Shown: positions 36,778-48,466 of the stretch, in pieces
Layout of the letters: every line of letters begins with the position of its first letter
Numbering within the stretch: the first letter of the stretch is position 1
From: Thamnidium elegans
Lineage: Eukaryota; Mucoromycota; Mucoromycetes; Mucorales; Mucoraceae
Length of the DNA: 64,000 nucleotides
Reading direction: 5' to 3'
Assembly (NCBI GenBank): GCA_025201345.1
Contig: JAIXMG010000020.1
Span: 591,684-655,683 of the forward strand
Notes under the pieces: generated by a model
The model's input: the letters and a program-made list of their open reading frames with translations, nothing else
Told to the model about the DNA's origin: nothing
The model's database searches: none
Translations under genes and position numbers: made by a program

Positions 36778-37135
36778 ATGCCCTAAAGATGTACGACTGT
36801 AAAAAAAAAAAGAAAAAAAAAGTCAATAATAGTCATACCAGATATTAAATCAAAAATAAGTCTTAACACTCGTTAGTTGTATATATTCAGTATCTTATAT
36901 TTAAAATTAAAAGGTATTTGGTTAAAGTTTTATTATCAAGTTTCTTCATTCAAAGATGCTATATCAAATGTAAAGAGTGACGATTTCTATTTGATCGGAG
37001 TAGTACATATAATTTTCCCGATAAATCAAAAAATAATATGGAATAAAACCCAGTAACTTAGCGTATTCTATCTCTCTTTTTTTTTTCACCTTATATTTAA
37101 CCCCTACACCCTTTTTCTTTCTTCCTGTTATCATT

Positions 37136-38451
37136 ATGAAGCCAACAACTAATGCAGTTAAACAATTTGACAATTTAGTCTATTTAGACGATTACATTGA
37201 TAGTAAATATAATATAAAAAGAGCTTCTAAAACGCGATAAAAAAAACTAACTTCATTGTTATAGCCATTGAAGCTGTACCACTTGACTTACAACGAAACT
37301 TTACTCTTATGAGAGAACTTGACGGTTATGCACAAGGTATTGTATACTTGAATGCACCCTCCAAAAAAAAAAAAAGCTAACAAAGTACATAGATTTAATG
37401 GAAAATGTTTCTAAGGAAGCCATTTGCTTAATTGATAATATGAAATATATGGACCCCAACTTACGTCTCGATAAATTAAAAAACCTCAGTCAAACATTAA
37501 CAGAAACTTTGAAGCGAGGAGAAGAAAAAGTCGCTTTAGCAAAGTCAACTTTTGAAGCTGTAAGACTCATTTGTAGAGAGAGATAGAGTGTGTACTTATT
37601 AATTTTTCCTATAATAAATTTTTTTTTTCTAGGTTGATCGTCATTGTAACAGACTCGATGCTGATTTAGTTAAATTTGAAGAAGATCAAACTATTGGAGA
37701 TAGTAGAATTACAACCTTGCCTGGTTTACAACCTTCTGCTCGTAGCTTAAAAGAAGGTACCGACGTTAGAGAAAGAGTAGCTAAACGATTAGAAAGAAAA
37801 GAAGTCAAAGGCGATAGAAAAAGTATGTTTTTTTGTGTGTATACACATATATGTTTATAGGTGTAACTAACAAATATTCTTTATATTAGTAAATAAGAGT
37901 AATTATCATTTATATATTGGTATATATATATATATGCATATCTAATTTTTTATATTTAGAGAGAAAGGCAGTAAAAGAACCAAACCATCATGGAACACCC
38001 CCACCAGCTAGTGTTCGTACACAAACACTAAAGGAATCTAAATTAAAGAATCCGGATAAAGAAAAGACAAAGAGTACATATAATTCAAGTAAAAACGGAA
38101 AGCCTAAAAAGTAAGCACTATACATATAAGCGTATATATACATATCATATCTTACTAATGCATTTATAGTATTGTTATCCCTGATATGCCAATTGATCCA
38201 AATGAACCACTCTATTGTTACTGTCAACAAATATCTTATGGAGAGATGGTAGCTTGTGATAATACAGATGTAAGTTTTTATATACATATACACTTTTTTT
38301 TTTAAAAAAACAGAGAAAGGTACTTATTTTTTTTATAAAGTGTGAAATTGAATGGTTTCACTTGGCTTGTGTTGATTTAAAAACTGTGCCAAAAGGTAAA
38401 TGGTACTGCAGTAATTGTATTTTAAAAATGAAGGGAAGACAAAGGAAGTAA
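37136..38451 (+). CDS. ING-family PHD-finger protein (Yng2-like)
   Basis: A chromatin reader of histone-acetyltransferase or deacetylase complexes; NuA4/Yng2 or Rpd3/Pho23 are the fungal options. Seven exons: 37136-37202, 37265-37336, 37393-37559, 37633-37822, 37960-38110, 38170-38269, 38341-38451; 285 residues. The N-terminal ING helical domain (about 7-115) contains [21 protein letters not shown] basic linker is followed by the PHD finger, about residues 231-276, with zinc ligands in [27 protein letters not shown] and WYCSNC. The acidic/aromatic H3K4me3 pocket residues (Tyr, Met, Trp) are present. Intron 4 is longer than the rest (137 nt) with several internal YAGs. Confidence 0.9.
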
Positions 38452-38881
38452 TAATAATAAAAAAATAAAAAATAAAACCTTGTACACAAACTGATCCATC
38501 TTGATCAGATAAGCCTTTTTTGTCCTCTTTTGGTAGTTTTTTTTTTTTTTTTTTTTTTTTACGTATATTGTAATGGCGCTACTGTTGAGATAAAAAGCAT
38601 CTTTATATTATTTGTTATTATATCTTAAGAGCGTTCTTACGCCTTCTAGAAGGTCTTATAAGAAGCAAGTAATAATCCAAGGTTTGCTTCTTCGAACTAA
38701 AGTTAAACTGAGTGCGTATATATTTATACATAATTGAAATATATTTAACCAATGCTTCTATCAGCTACATCAACGTAGCGATGTACACATGTGAGAAAAA
38801 ATGAATGACGTCATTCTTTTTAACTTTTTGGGAGTTTTCCCTTTGTGGCGAAATGAAAAAGTGCTTGTCTTTTTTTATTTT

Positions 38882-38912
<31 letters not shown>

Positions 38913-38931
38913 GTTAACCGAAATCAAATAA
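38452..38931. other. Intergenic, 480 bp
   Basis: Two T-runs of about 23 and 30 lie at about 38539 and 38882, and an ACGTCATT (CRE-like) motif lies near 38807. This is the presumed 3' end of the ING gene and the promoter of the next gene. Confidence 0.45.
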
Positions 38932-40740
38932 ATGATTGCACAAGAACGACTATCGCCATTAAGCTTTTCAAAAAAAGAAAATAATGGAACAGTGTTGGTT
39001 GATCAATTTCTTAAAGAAGCCTTGCTGATTTTGAAACATGCAGATACGTCGCTTTGTAACAATACGATTCAAGATGAAGCCGTTGTTGAGACCGAACAAG
39101 AGGATGCTGTGACGTGGAAATTGAAGCTGACGCCTACAATGATGACTTTAGAGACACGTATATTAACTATATCCGAACTAGAAAAGGTGTTAGAGTCAAT
39201 ACGTACCAATGTAAAACCACAACCACCCAAATTTCGAGATAAAAAGAGAGTCAATTCGGACGGATTTGATATAAGTTACTTTCAGTATATAATTAAACCA
39301 GTGTTAAAACTATCCAGCGTTATATCTATACCGCGTAATGAACAGCTATCACAATACAATTCAATGCAATTAATTAGACACTGCGTTCAGAGTTTTATTG
39401 ATTGTGGGAACTCGTTTTTTTTAGATGTACCTAGTTTAATTGCAAATACAGAAATGATATTATCTCAACCAGGTGCAGCAAAAGAAAATAGAGTGGAGAC
39501 ATTATTAATATTAAGCATATGTACATTAATGATTCGACATACAACGATTCACCATCGAGGCGATTTAAATATTTCCAACTCCTTAATGCAAGCTTATTAT
39601 TCGCAAGCAAGACAATTATTACAAGACTTATTTGATGTTCATCATACATTGGTAGTACAATCTATGTTTATATTATCGTTATTTCCGCAAGGGCACACAC
39701 ACTTATTTTCACCGACTAGAATAAAATCGCCATTACTAACGATTGCAATAAGAATGGGATTAGCTATGGATTTACATAAATTAGATAAAGAACGTGATTT
39801 AAAGGAATCTGATCAAAAGGAAAAATTAAGAAGATTTGCGTGGATGTTGCTATGTTCAGATTATTACTCTGACTGGAATTCAACTGGTAACCATGGTTTT
39901 ATTCAAGTAGAAGATTGGCATGTAGATTTTCCCCAACCATTGTTACCAAGTGAACATAATATGACTAAAAAGATTGAATTCTTTTCACAATACTGTAGAA
40001 TTATAATGATTAGAAAGTTGGAATTATTTAAATCTGCTTATATGATATCATTACAGTCAACAAAAGCATTAAAATCTGGTTTAGACGAACAATTATTTAA
40101 AACATACTTTAATACACCAGATATGTTTAAATTAAATCTTGATAATTCAAATCAAACATACAGTAAAAATGATTTAGAATCACTTTTATTACATGAATTA
40201 TATTGCCATACTCAATTATTCGCTCAATTACCTTTTTTACCTTCAAGATACTTTCAAGACTTTATATTAACAAAATCTTCAAATTTACAACCCATCATAT
40301 ATCAACAACATCAACAATCCATTATCAACTTGTCTATTGATTTAGAATTTTATTGTCTTGTAGGCTGTCTATCCATTATCAATCATTATACCCAAATACT
40401 GGAAGCCTTAACTTCAATAGATACAGTTGGTTGTCATCATAGTCCCGTTTACGGTGCTATCGTCACAATTCATCTTTATCTAATCATTCAAAATTCTTGT
40501 CAATACAATGATATACGTACCATCTGCCAAATCAATCTCATTAGATCTTACCGAATACTAAGACAAGCAACTTCAATTTACGCTGATCCAACCATTCAAT
40601 ATTTAGAATCTATCTTGGTAACTCACAATGTAATATCAAAAGAGGATACCCCAATTTGTACATTAAACAAAAGAGCTTCTGAACTCATTCGTTCTTTACA
40701 AGCAAAAACTTCTTTTTTAAAACAAGAAGATGAACAATAA
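38932..40740 (+). CDS. Fungal transcription-factor (MHR) protein without zinc cluster
   Basis: A single-exon, 602-residue protein. The fungal-specific transcription-factor (middle homology) domain is recognisable at about residues 120-420, including TIAIRMGLAMDLHKLD, RRFAWMLLCSDYYSDW and the following ISLQSTKAL helix region. No Zn(II)2Cys6 motif is visible in the N-terminal 100 residues, and the upstream DNA is poly(T) and leader rather than another exon. It may therefore act as a corepressor or partner rather than bind DNA directly. It converges on the CSC1 gene with only 62 bp between the stops. Confidence 0.75.
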   Translation: MIAQERLSPLSFSKKENNGTVLVDQFLKEALLILKHADTSLCNNTIQDEAVVETEQEDAVTWKLKLTPTMMTLETRILTISELEKVLESIRTNVKPQPPKFRDKKRVNSDGFDISYFQYIIKPVLKLSSVISIPRNEQLSQYNSMQLIRHCVQSFIDCGNSFFLDVPSLIANTEMILSQPGAAKENRVETLLILSICTLMIRHTTIHHRGDLNISNSLMQAYYSQARQLLQDLFDVHHTLVVQSMFILSLFPQGHTHLFSPTRIKSPLLTIAIRMGLAMDLHKLDKERDLKESDQKEKLRRFAWMLLCSDYYSDWNSTGNHGFIQVEDWHVDFPQPLLPSEHNMTKKIEFFSQYCRIIMIRKLELFKSAYMISLQSTKALKSGLDEQLFKTYFNTPDMFKLNLDNSNQTYSKNDLESLLLHELYCHTQLFAQLPFLPSRYFQDFILTKSSNLQPIIYQQHQQSIINLSIDLEFYCLVGCLSIINHYTQILEALTSIDTVGCHHSPVYGAIVTIHLYLIIQNSCQYNDIRTICQINLIRSYRILRQATSIYADPTIQYLESILVTHNVISKEDTPICTLNKRASELIRSLQAKTSFLKQEDEQ

Positions 40741-40802
40741 AAGATTTTTTTATATTCACATATATCATTATTATTATTATTTTTTTTTAAATGGGTATAA
40801 TA

Positions 40803-41092
40803 TTAGAACGAATGTCTTCTTTGTTGTGAAATAACATCTGTATAAGTAGGTGGTGGTTTTTGAATAATGTCTAATGTAGGTGCAGTTGGTTCAACAAGAT
40901 CTTGTGTAAAATATACATCTTGACTATTACTACTACCTGCTTGTTCAGTATAGTATTCTTGTGGTATCGAAAGGAGCATATTCATTTCTTGTTTCAATTG
41001 TTCTTGTGCTTTAAATTTATCTAATTTGCTACTATTACTATTTGATGGTTCATTGGTTCGATCGACATTGACTTTATCATTGATTCTACTAC

Positions 41093-41136
<44 letters not shown>

Positions 41137-43866
41137 TTGATTTCCTCGTTAAATAATGTACGTAAAATACGATGTCGTTGCGGGTGATCTTTATATACAT
41201 CAGGTACAAGTGATTTCAAATGTTCAAATAACATGGGCTTCCATAATTGATTGTCAAGTGAAGGGTCTTGATAGATTAAATTGATTAATTTTGTATCTTT
41301 TTCATCACAATTTTCTGTTGTCATATCTGATAATTCGATTATACTTGGGTTAAACGAACCTGAATCATTATTGTTATTATTAGCCATACTGTTTTTTAAT
41401 TCGATCCAAGTCTTTAGTGTATTGTGCTTCAACAAGTATCGACTATAAAATATTAAAATAAGAACTGTAATGATAGGAAGCGGTATCAATGAATAGATTT
41501 GACTCATGCCTGCCTTTAAACTAAGTATTAAAATCATCATGCATTGAAATACAAACAATGATACCATGACAATACTATATAATAAGGGCCAAATCTTTCC
41601 ATGCGTTTCTACTTTGGTAACATAAATGTACATGAGTTTGTATTTAAATGTGGTTGTTGCCAAACCAAAATAAATGACTGCAAATGGTAATGATATTGGC
41701 GCAATTACGGAATAAACTAAAGCTGCTGTAAAAAATGAAATGGTCACACCATAATGTTTAGCGAATTTGAATAAAGGAGGCGGTCCGGTGATCTTTTCTA
41801 ATTGACGTGGTGTATATCCAAACCATCCTTTACCACGAAACAATATCAGTGATAATAAGGGTACCACCTGTAATAATTCAAATATAATTCCAACCGATCG
41901 AATGCAAATATAATTTATCCAAAATGAAGATACATCAGACATGTTTTTGGCGATCTGAACAATATATTGTGAAATTCGCTTGTCTGTTAATGAACCAGCC
42001 ATTGTTAATGCACCAATTTGTCCAACAATTCCAACCATAATACTAACTAATGTAAAGATAAACATATTGTTGATAATAAAGAACGCATAAAGTTTAGATA
42101 ATGTCTTTTGTTGAACTACAGTTTCGGTCTTGAAAGCTTGTTGTCGAGAAACAAAATGAAGTAAATCAGGTAATCCAAAATAAAACAAGACCATCAAACA
42201 AGGTGTAAGATAAGATTGTGTTAAACCTGTCGTTAATTCGTTTTGTTTCAAGATCTGATCAGATTTTGGAAATAATCGAATCATATTGATTAAATTTGAC
42301 ATGATACCTAATGTTGCTATAGGGATCGACCAAGCAAATATAATAGAAAAAAATAATCCATAACCAAACCAATGTTTTAATTGATCTGTATGTTTATCTA
42401 TGCTCATATTTTCCCAAACGATATCATCTGGGTGAGGCGCTAATCGAATGCGATCGACATGACTTTTGGGTAAACAATCAAAATTTTGTTGTCTGGTGCT
42501 TTTTTCTATTGACAAAAAAGCTTCTTGCGCTAATTCTTTTGTAGGGTAAATAACCCATCCATAATTATTTTTCGATAGTTTTAATCGATTTCGTCTAATT
42601 GCTGATTCAAATAACAGTGCCCGCTCTGTGTAATATTTAATTGCATCCGTTCTTTCTAATTTCCAATTAAGTCGAATTTGAGGACGTTTTGCCGTTGATC
42701 CGTCTTCTAAAAGAAGTATAAGATTTTTTTAGAAAAGTCTATTTAAAAAAAAAAAAAAAAAAAAACGTGCAAAAAATTACATACTATGTACATGGCTTAA
42801 ATAATTGCCTAGACACTTTTCCAGTGCTTTTATGATTCGCCGATAATCTTTAATCAAAACAGCGACTTTATTGTTGTGCTTACCAACAAGTACCTGTTGA
42901 CAAGGAACTGTTGAGATTGAGTTGACCATGGTCTTTACAAAGTCATCTGGTACTATATCATGATTATCTCCTAGTACCTGCCTTGGAGTTTTTTTATCAG
43001 GAATAATGAAATGAACAAGTAAAGTCCTCGAAATCAATTCTTGTTTTTGGTGTTGTAATAATTCAGTCGGAGACATGGACGGTAATTGTGTTTTAGTTGC
43101 TTCCTCTTGTCGCATATAATACTTTTGTCGAAACAAGATGAACTTTCTGGAAGCATGAATCATTTCCCAAATAACGATGGTAGAAAACATCCAACTGGCA
43201 ACTGTAGGTGACCAATACCAATCATGGTTAGGTTCCTCAATTTGTTTACCATACTGATAATTCATTGCTGAGATAGACAGAAATTCAAGCCCAACCGGTG
43301 GCCAATTACTATTTTGTACAACAAGTGGCGAAAAAAGAATCGTAAATAAGAAATATTATAAAAAATTTTAAAGACTAATTACCCGGTACTAAACGTTGCT
43401 ACAACATTTACAGGAATAAAGATAAATACAGAAATTAAAGTAATCACTATAATTAATCGTCTCAGAATTCGAGTAAAATAAATAAAAACAAATGCGTCAA
43501 ATCCAATGTTTTTTAATAAATCATCGTCCTTGATTTTTAATACAGGCTTTATCCAATCGAATAATCCTGACCCCAAAGGCTCTGGCTTGCGAACACTACA
43601 TACAAAAAAAAAAAAAAAAAAAAAAAAAGGATTTTAAGATGAAAAAAAAGAAAAAAATGTATAAATATATATATTTCTTACTCAGATTGGGATAGTTTAG
43701 CTTTAGGTGCGTATATAAAAGCATGTCTCGGCCTCAGCCAACAAAACAAAGATAATACACATATTGCGAACCCTAAATTTATAGACACCTGGACTATCAT
43801 TGCCTTTAAATTTAAAATATCTTCCAGCCTTTGCTGCTCTTTAAATAAGAGATCAAGTTCGCTCAT
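40803..43866 (-). CDS. CSC1/RSN1/TMEM63-family cation channel (DUF221)
   Basis: A membrane protein of the OSCA/TMEM63 family of osmo- and mechanosensitive, Ca-permeable channels. Four exons: 43866-43682, 43595-43383, 43308-42785, 42706-40803; 941 residues. The N-terminal membrane helix is about residues 26-44. TM2-TM3 are preceded by GLEFLSISAM. The cytoplasmic RRM-like loop contains PHPDDIVWENM, the family block before the C-terminal 7TM core. The 7TM core is complete (YSVIAPISLPFAVIYFGLA). The long cytoplasmic tail has an Asn14 run encoded by ATT/AAT repeats and a PPPTY motif near the C-terminus, a likely Rsp5/NEDD4 ligase site. There is no signal peptide. Confidence 0.92.
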
Positions 43867-44733
43867 GGCCTATAAACAAATACTTTTTTTTTTCGAAAAT
43901 TTCACAAAAAAAAAAAATGGAAAAAAGAAAAGAAACGAAAAATTGTATATAAAATTGAACTTTGGTAGAACCATCAAAATTGTCGAATCAGAAATTCCCT
44001 TTTCTCTCGAAAAGAAAAGAGAGAAGGCTAAGTCATGTGATTATATCGTTACACAAAGAGGCTCGAAAGTTATCGACATTGGGGCTGCTTGCCGTAACAA
44101 GCGTCGCACATTTAAAAAGAATACTGTCGTATAGAAAGCCTTTTTCATATGAAAGAGAAGAGATTAGATTTTAATGCAAAGAAAAAAAATCTATGCAAAA
44201 ATTACTAGGGGCACCTGTGTGACGAAAGGGAGGAATAATTAATGACAGGACTTTTTTTCCTGGTTACTGATTGGGCTTCTACCTATACTAGACTTTGTAA
44301 CTGAAGGTAAAAAAGTCGTTGACTAAGCTCATAATATATAGTCATTTTCTCCACTATGAACGCTATAAAAATTACAAAAAAATGTTTACTTTTGAGTATC
44401 CTCACACGAGTTGGAATTCGGGATATACGTTGATTAACTCTCTTATAATGTCTGCAAATTTCACGGAGAATAGTACTATTTTTTGCAAAAAAAAAAAAAT
44501 GAATCTGTAAATAATTGTATTTATCGATCTCTAAAGTTGTATAACAACCAAAACGTTAAAAAAGAGGCATGATTTTATCGGTATTTCAATGAAACATGAT
44601 AAAAGCCAATCAAACCAATGCATTTTGATTTTATGATTGGCTGGTATACAGAACTGATGAAATATGAGGTGTACACACACCCCTTCCCCGTTCTAATTTT
44701 TATTTTCCCACTTTTTCAAACATATTACCGTTC
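43867..44733. other. Divergent promoter region of CSC1 and FYV10, 867 bp
   Basis: No gene is seen. An imperfect inverted repeat at about 44602-44642 pairs AGCCAATCA with TGATTGGCT and holds CCAAT boxes on both strands, about 100-130 bp upstream of the FYV10 start. These boxes are a plausible HAP-complex site. Confidence 0.4.
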
Positions 44734-46321
44734 ATGAATACCATTAAACCCGATCAGATCATCGAATTAGAACCCTCTCTTATCAAGGTATACCTTTCTA
44801 TTAGTTGTCTTTATTCTTTTTTTGTTGAGTATTAATGTTATCGGAACAATATATAGGTTCCTTATGAACAACTTCGTAAATCATTCCGATTCCAGCATCG
44901 TTATATTGAAAAAGAATTGACCTCAATACACGAAAAAATTGAACGTTGTCTTAAAAACAGCTCCATAACACCCGAGAAAGCATCTCAAACTGTAGATGAA
45001 TTACTAAAACAAGTGGATAAACTGACTCGCAAAGTAAGGCTCTTTCTTTTTTCTTTTTTTTTACTATTGTTGTCGCTTATATATACTTATTACTTTTTTT
45101 TTATAAGTTGCAAAAATCTAAACAAGAAGAGTTAGCTCATGCAAACAGAATGGAAAAACGTATTCACAACCTTAAAAAAATTGAAAATATTACATCGCCA
45201 AAGGCGCCCGAATTTATAGCATGGAGTAAGACTAGATTGGATAGAGTGATTGTGGATTATTTGCTTCGAGAAGGCATGAATAATACAGCTAAAAGAGTGA
45301 CAAAAGAGAGTGGAATTGAGGTAAAATAATACATACGTGTATACATGTGTGAAAAAAAAAACTCAATATATATACATGTATATATTGATAGGATATGGTT
45401 GATATCCAATTATTTGCTCAGTCTGAGAAAATAGAAGAAGCGTTGAAAAACCACAGTTGTAAAGAATGCCTTGCTTGGTGTAGCGAAAATAGATCTAGTC
45501 TTAGAAAAATGAAGGTTAGCTAGTTATTTTTTTTTTTTTGCAAAAAGAAAAAAAAAGGGAAATTTAAATGTAATATATACAGAGTACACTAGAATTTAAT
45601 TTGAGATTACAAGAACATATTGAATTAGCTAGAGCAAGTAAGGGTACAGAAGCGATCTTGTACTCACAAAAATACTTGTCACCTTGGCAGACTACCGAGT
45701 TAAAAAGGATTAATCAAGCAATGGGGTTATTAGCTTTTAAAAGCGATACAGCATGTTCACCTTATAAGGTAATTATTTTACTATTATCTAATACTATATG
45801 AGTTAACATAAAATATATACCTAGGAACTGTATGACCCTAGTCGATGGCTAGAATTAATTGATCAGTTTAGAGCTGATAATTATTCACTTTGTTCGCTTA
45901 CTTCACACCCTTTATTATCTATTACTTTACAAGCTGGTTTATCCGCACTTAAAACACCACAGTGTTATCAACATGAAAATATGAATGTAAATTGTCCCAT
46001 TTGCGACAATAAAACGTTGGGTAGCTTAGCAGAAAAACTGCCGTTAAGTCATCATGTGAACTCAACCATCGTTTGCCGTATCAGTGGTAAAATTATGAAT
46101 GAGGATAATCAACCGATGCTTTTACCCAATGGAAGAGTTTACAGTCTCGGTGTAAGTATCATGTGATGTTTTATTTATTTTTTGTATATCTTCTTACATC
46201 TTTTTTTTTATATACAAAGGCTTTAAAAGAAATGAGCGCTAAATTTGATGGTAAAATAACTTGTCCGAGAACTGGTCAAGTCTTTAACTTTGATGAGCTT
46301 AAAAAAGTTTTTATTTCTTAA
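44734..46321 (+). CDS. FYV10: GID/CTLH E3 ubiquitin ligase subunit Fyv10 (Gid9/MAEA)
   Basis: A catalytic-core subunit of the GID/CTLH ligase, which degrades gluconeogenic enzymes in yeast. Seven exons: 44734-44787, 44857-45033, 45108-45320, 45392-45514, 45583-45768, 45825-46151, 46220-46321; 393 residues. All introns are phase 0. An N-terminal coiled coil is followed by LisH (about 118-148, RLDRVIVDYLLREGM), CTLH (about 151-205, with CKECLAWCSENR), CRA, and the GID-type RING. The last begins CPICDNK and continues CRISGKIMNEDNQPMLLPNG, ending CPRTGQVF and a short tail. The length and order match MAEA. The GATA gene starts 145 bp downstream on the same strand. Confidence 0.95.
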
Positions 46322-46466
46322 ATAAAATCTGCAGGAAAAAAGAAAATTCCTTTTTTTTTTTTTTTTTTTTTTTTACCCGCCTTTTTTTCCCCATTCAAAA
46401 ATAGGTTTTCTTTTCTTTTTGCACTTTTTTTCTTTTTCTTCTTTTTATTTATTTTTATAGCGAAAA

Positions 46467-48169
46467 ATGCCGCCACCACCTATTGTATTAAAACTAGAAG
46501 GTAATGAGACACATTTACCTTTCTCCAACTTCAACCAAGATGAGCTATCAAAGACTTGGAGGCTTTGTACAAAAGTAAAAGATGCACTCGAAAACGGTTC
46601 TAGACTCGAGAACTTATCTTGGAGACTATGGTTTATTCAAAATGTTGTGGTCAGTAATGACGTCAAATCAAATACCGGCACACCATCAAGGACGTCAGTA
46701 TTAAACAAAGAGACATTTATATCACCGCCGCCACCAGCATCGGCACCACTACAAACACAGACACAGGTGGAGCCTGAATCAATACTCGACTATAACTTGG
46801 ACCAAGACAAACAGATATCAACAGAAAACTTTATATTAAATCAATTTACTTCAGACCAACAAGGAGATCAAATGATTGAATTAAAAGATATCTTTCCATT
46901 TGATTACATGTACTCTATACCGGAGGAAAATCCGTTGGCGCAAGTCGATAGTCCTTTTCCTTACAATACATCGTCATGGCAACCAACAAATATTCCCCAA
47001 CAACCTTATTCGAACTGTACTACTACCAACAATAATAGATTTTATCCTGACAACGCTGCATTTCAACAAAACTACGCTAATAATATGCCATTTCTTCAAG
47101 ACCAATACAATGCCTGTGCTATAAATATACCTACTGATGTTGATATGTTGAACCAACCAAATTTTTTTGCCGACTATAATAGTAATGTTGCATTAACTTC
47201 AATACCAAATGCAACTCTACATAATAAACTGCTGGCTACTTTACCTAGGCAAACTTTAGCTTCGGCTGAAAGACTATTATCTAAAAAACCTACCTCGCAT
47301 CAATTACAGCAGCAAAAAATGTCGGATTCATTACCTTTAAATAATTCGCAAAAAAAGCAAAGTCCTCAACATTACTATAATACTTTTCAGCTAGACACTC
47401 GTTCACCTATTATGAAAACCACTCATCTAGAAAATACAAATACTACACCTTCTTTACCTGATGAAAAAGCTCTTCAATGTAGTAATTGTGATGCTACGAC
47501 GACACCCTTATGGAGACGTTCTGCCGAAGACAAGATTTTATGTAATGCTTGCGGGTTATAGTAAGTAGTAGATCAATATACAAGTCTATTTTTATTAAAC
47601 TTTTTTATTTTATTTTAAATAGCCTTAAGTTGCATAATGCTCCAAGACCAAAAAATTTAAAAGCTATGGGTGGAAAAAGTAAAGAAGCACGTTCGTCAAA
47701 CAGTGAAATAGATGATTATGACTCAGGAAATACGCAAGAAAAGTCAGAAACTTCACATACTATTTGTTCCAATTGTGGTACGGATAAAACACCGTTATGG
47801 CGTAGAGATATTGAAGGTTTACCTTTATGTAATGCATGTGGATTATAGTAAGTTTATATAAATATATCTACATATAGTATTTACAAGGATGACTCATCTT
47901 CTTTTTTAAAAAAAAATAGTTTAAAATTACATAACGAAAAAAGACCTTTATCTATGAAGACTGATGTTATTAAAAAACGTCAAAGAACGGAAACTTTACT
48001 CGCTTCTTCGCTGGACGACTCCGTTAAAAAGCCACGTTATTATGACCAGCAATCTTTGTACTCGTCTGATAACAATGCAACTCCGGGATATAGGAACACT
48101 GTGTCATCTTTACCTGGAACTGGTATATTAATGATGACACCCTCTAGTAGTACTACTCCTCCTTCTTGA
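46467..48169 (+). CDS. GATA transcription factor with two zinc fingers and DUF1752
   Basis: A nuclear DNA-binding regulator recognising HGATAR sites. Exons 46467-47560, 47623-47847, 47920-48169; 522 residues. The N-terminal DUF1752 segment (about 15-55) includes [11 protein letters not shown], as in the AreA/NIT2 nitrogen regulators. Two GATA fingers of the C-X2-C-X17-C-X2-C type start at residues 338 and 413 ([28 protein letters not shown]), each followed by a YLKLHN basic tail. An intron falls at the same Tyr codon in both fingers, evidence of an old tandem duplication. The middle is Asn/Gln-rich. The two-finger layout recalls siderophore repressors, whereas DUF1752 recalls nitrogen regulators; I cannot decide the regulon. 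Confidence 0.9.
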
Positions 48170-48466
48170 GTCACACACTGACTTAACAATAAAAAAGATG
48201 ATATATTTGTATTGCTACAATAGTTTTCGTGAGAAACGGGGAAGTTTTTTTTCAGTCATTCATACCGCTTGTTTCCCCTTGAAAGCATTAAAGTCCGAAG
48301 GTGAAATTTGTCGCACAAATAATTTGATTATCAATCACATTTAAGATTGTGGGGGAACCATACAACACATATTTATTGGGTGAATTGTTTTTCCCTCTAT
48401 TTTCTATAAATTCACTTTTTTTTTAAAAAAAGCTATATTTCCCTTTTTATTTTATTTATTATCACA
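48170..48466. other. Intergenic, 297 bp
   Basis: This is the GATA gene 3' end and the thioesterase promoter. There is a T-run with A-run dyad near 48418. Nothing else is seen. Confidence 0.5.
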
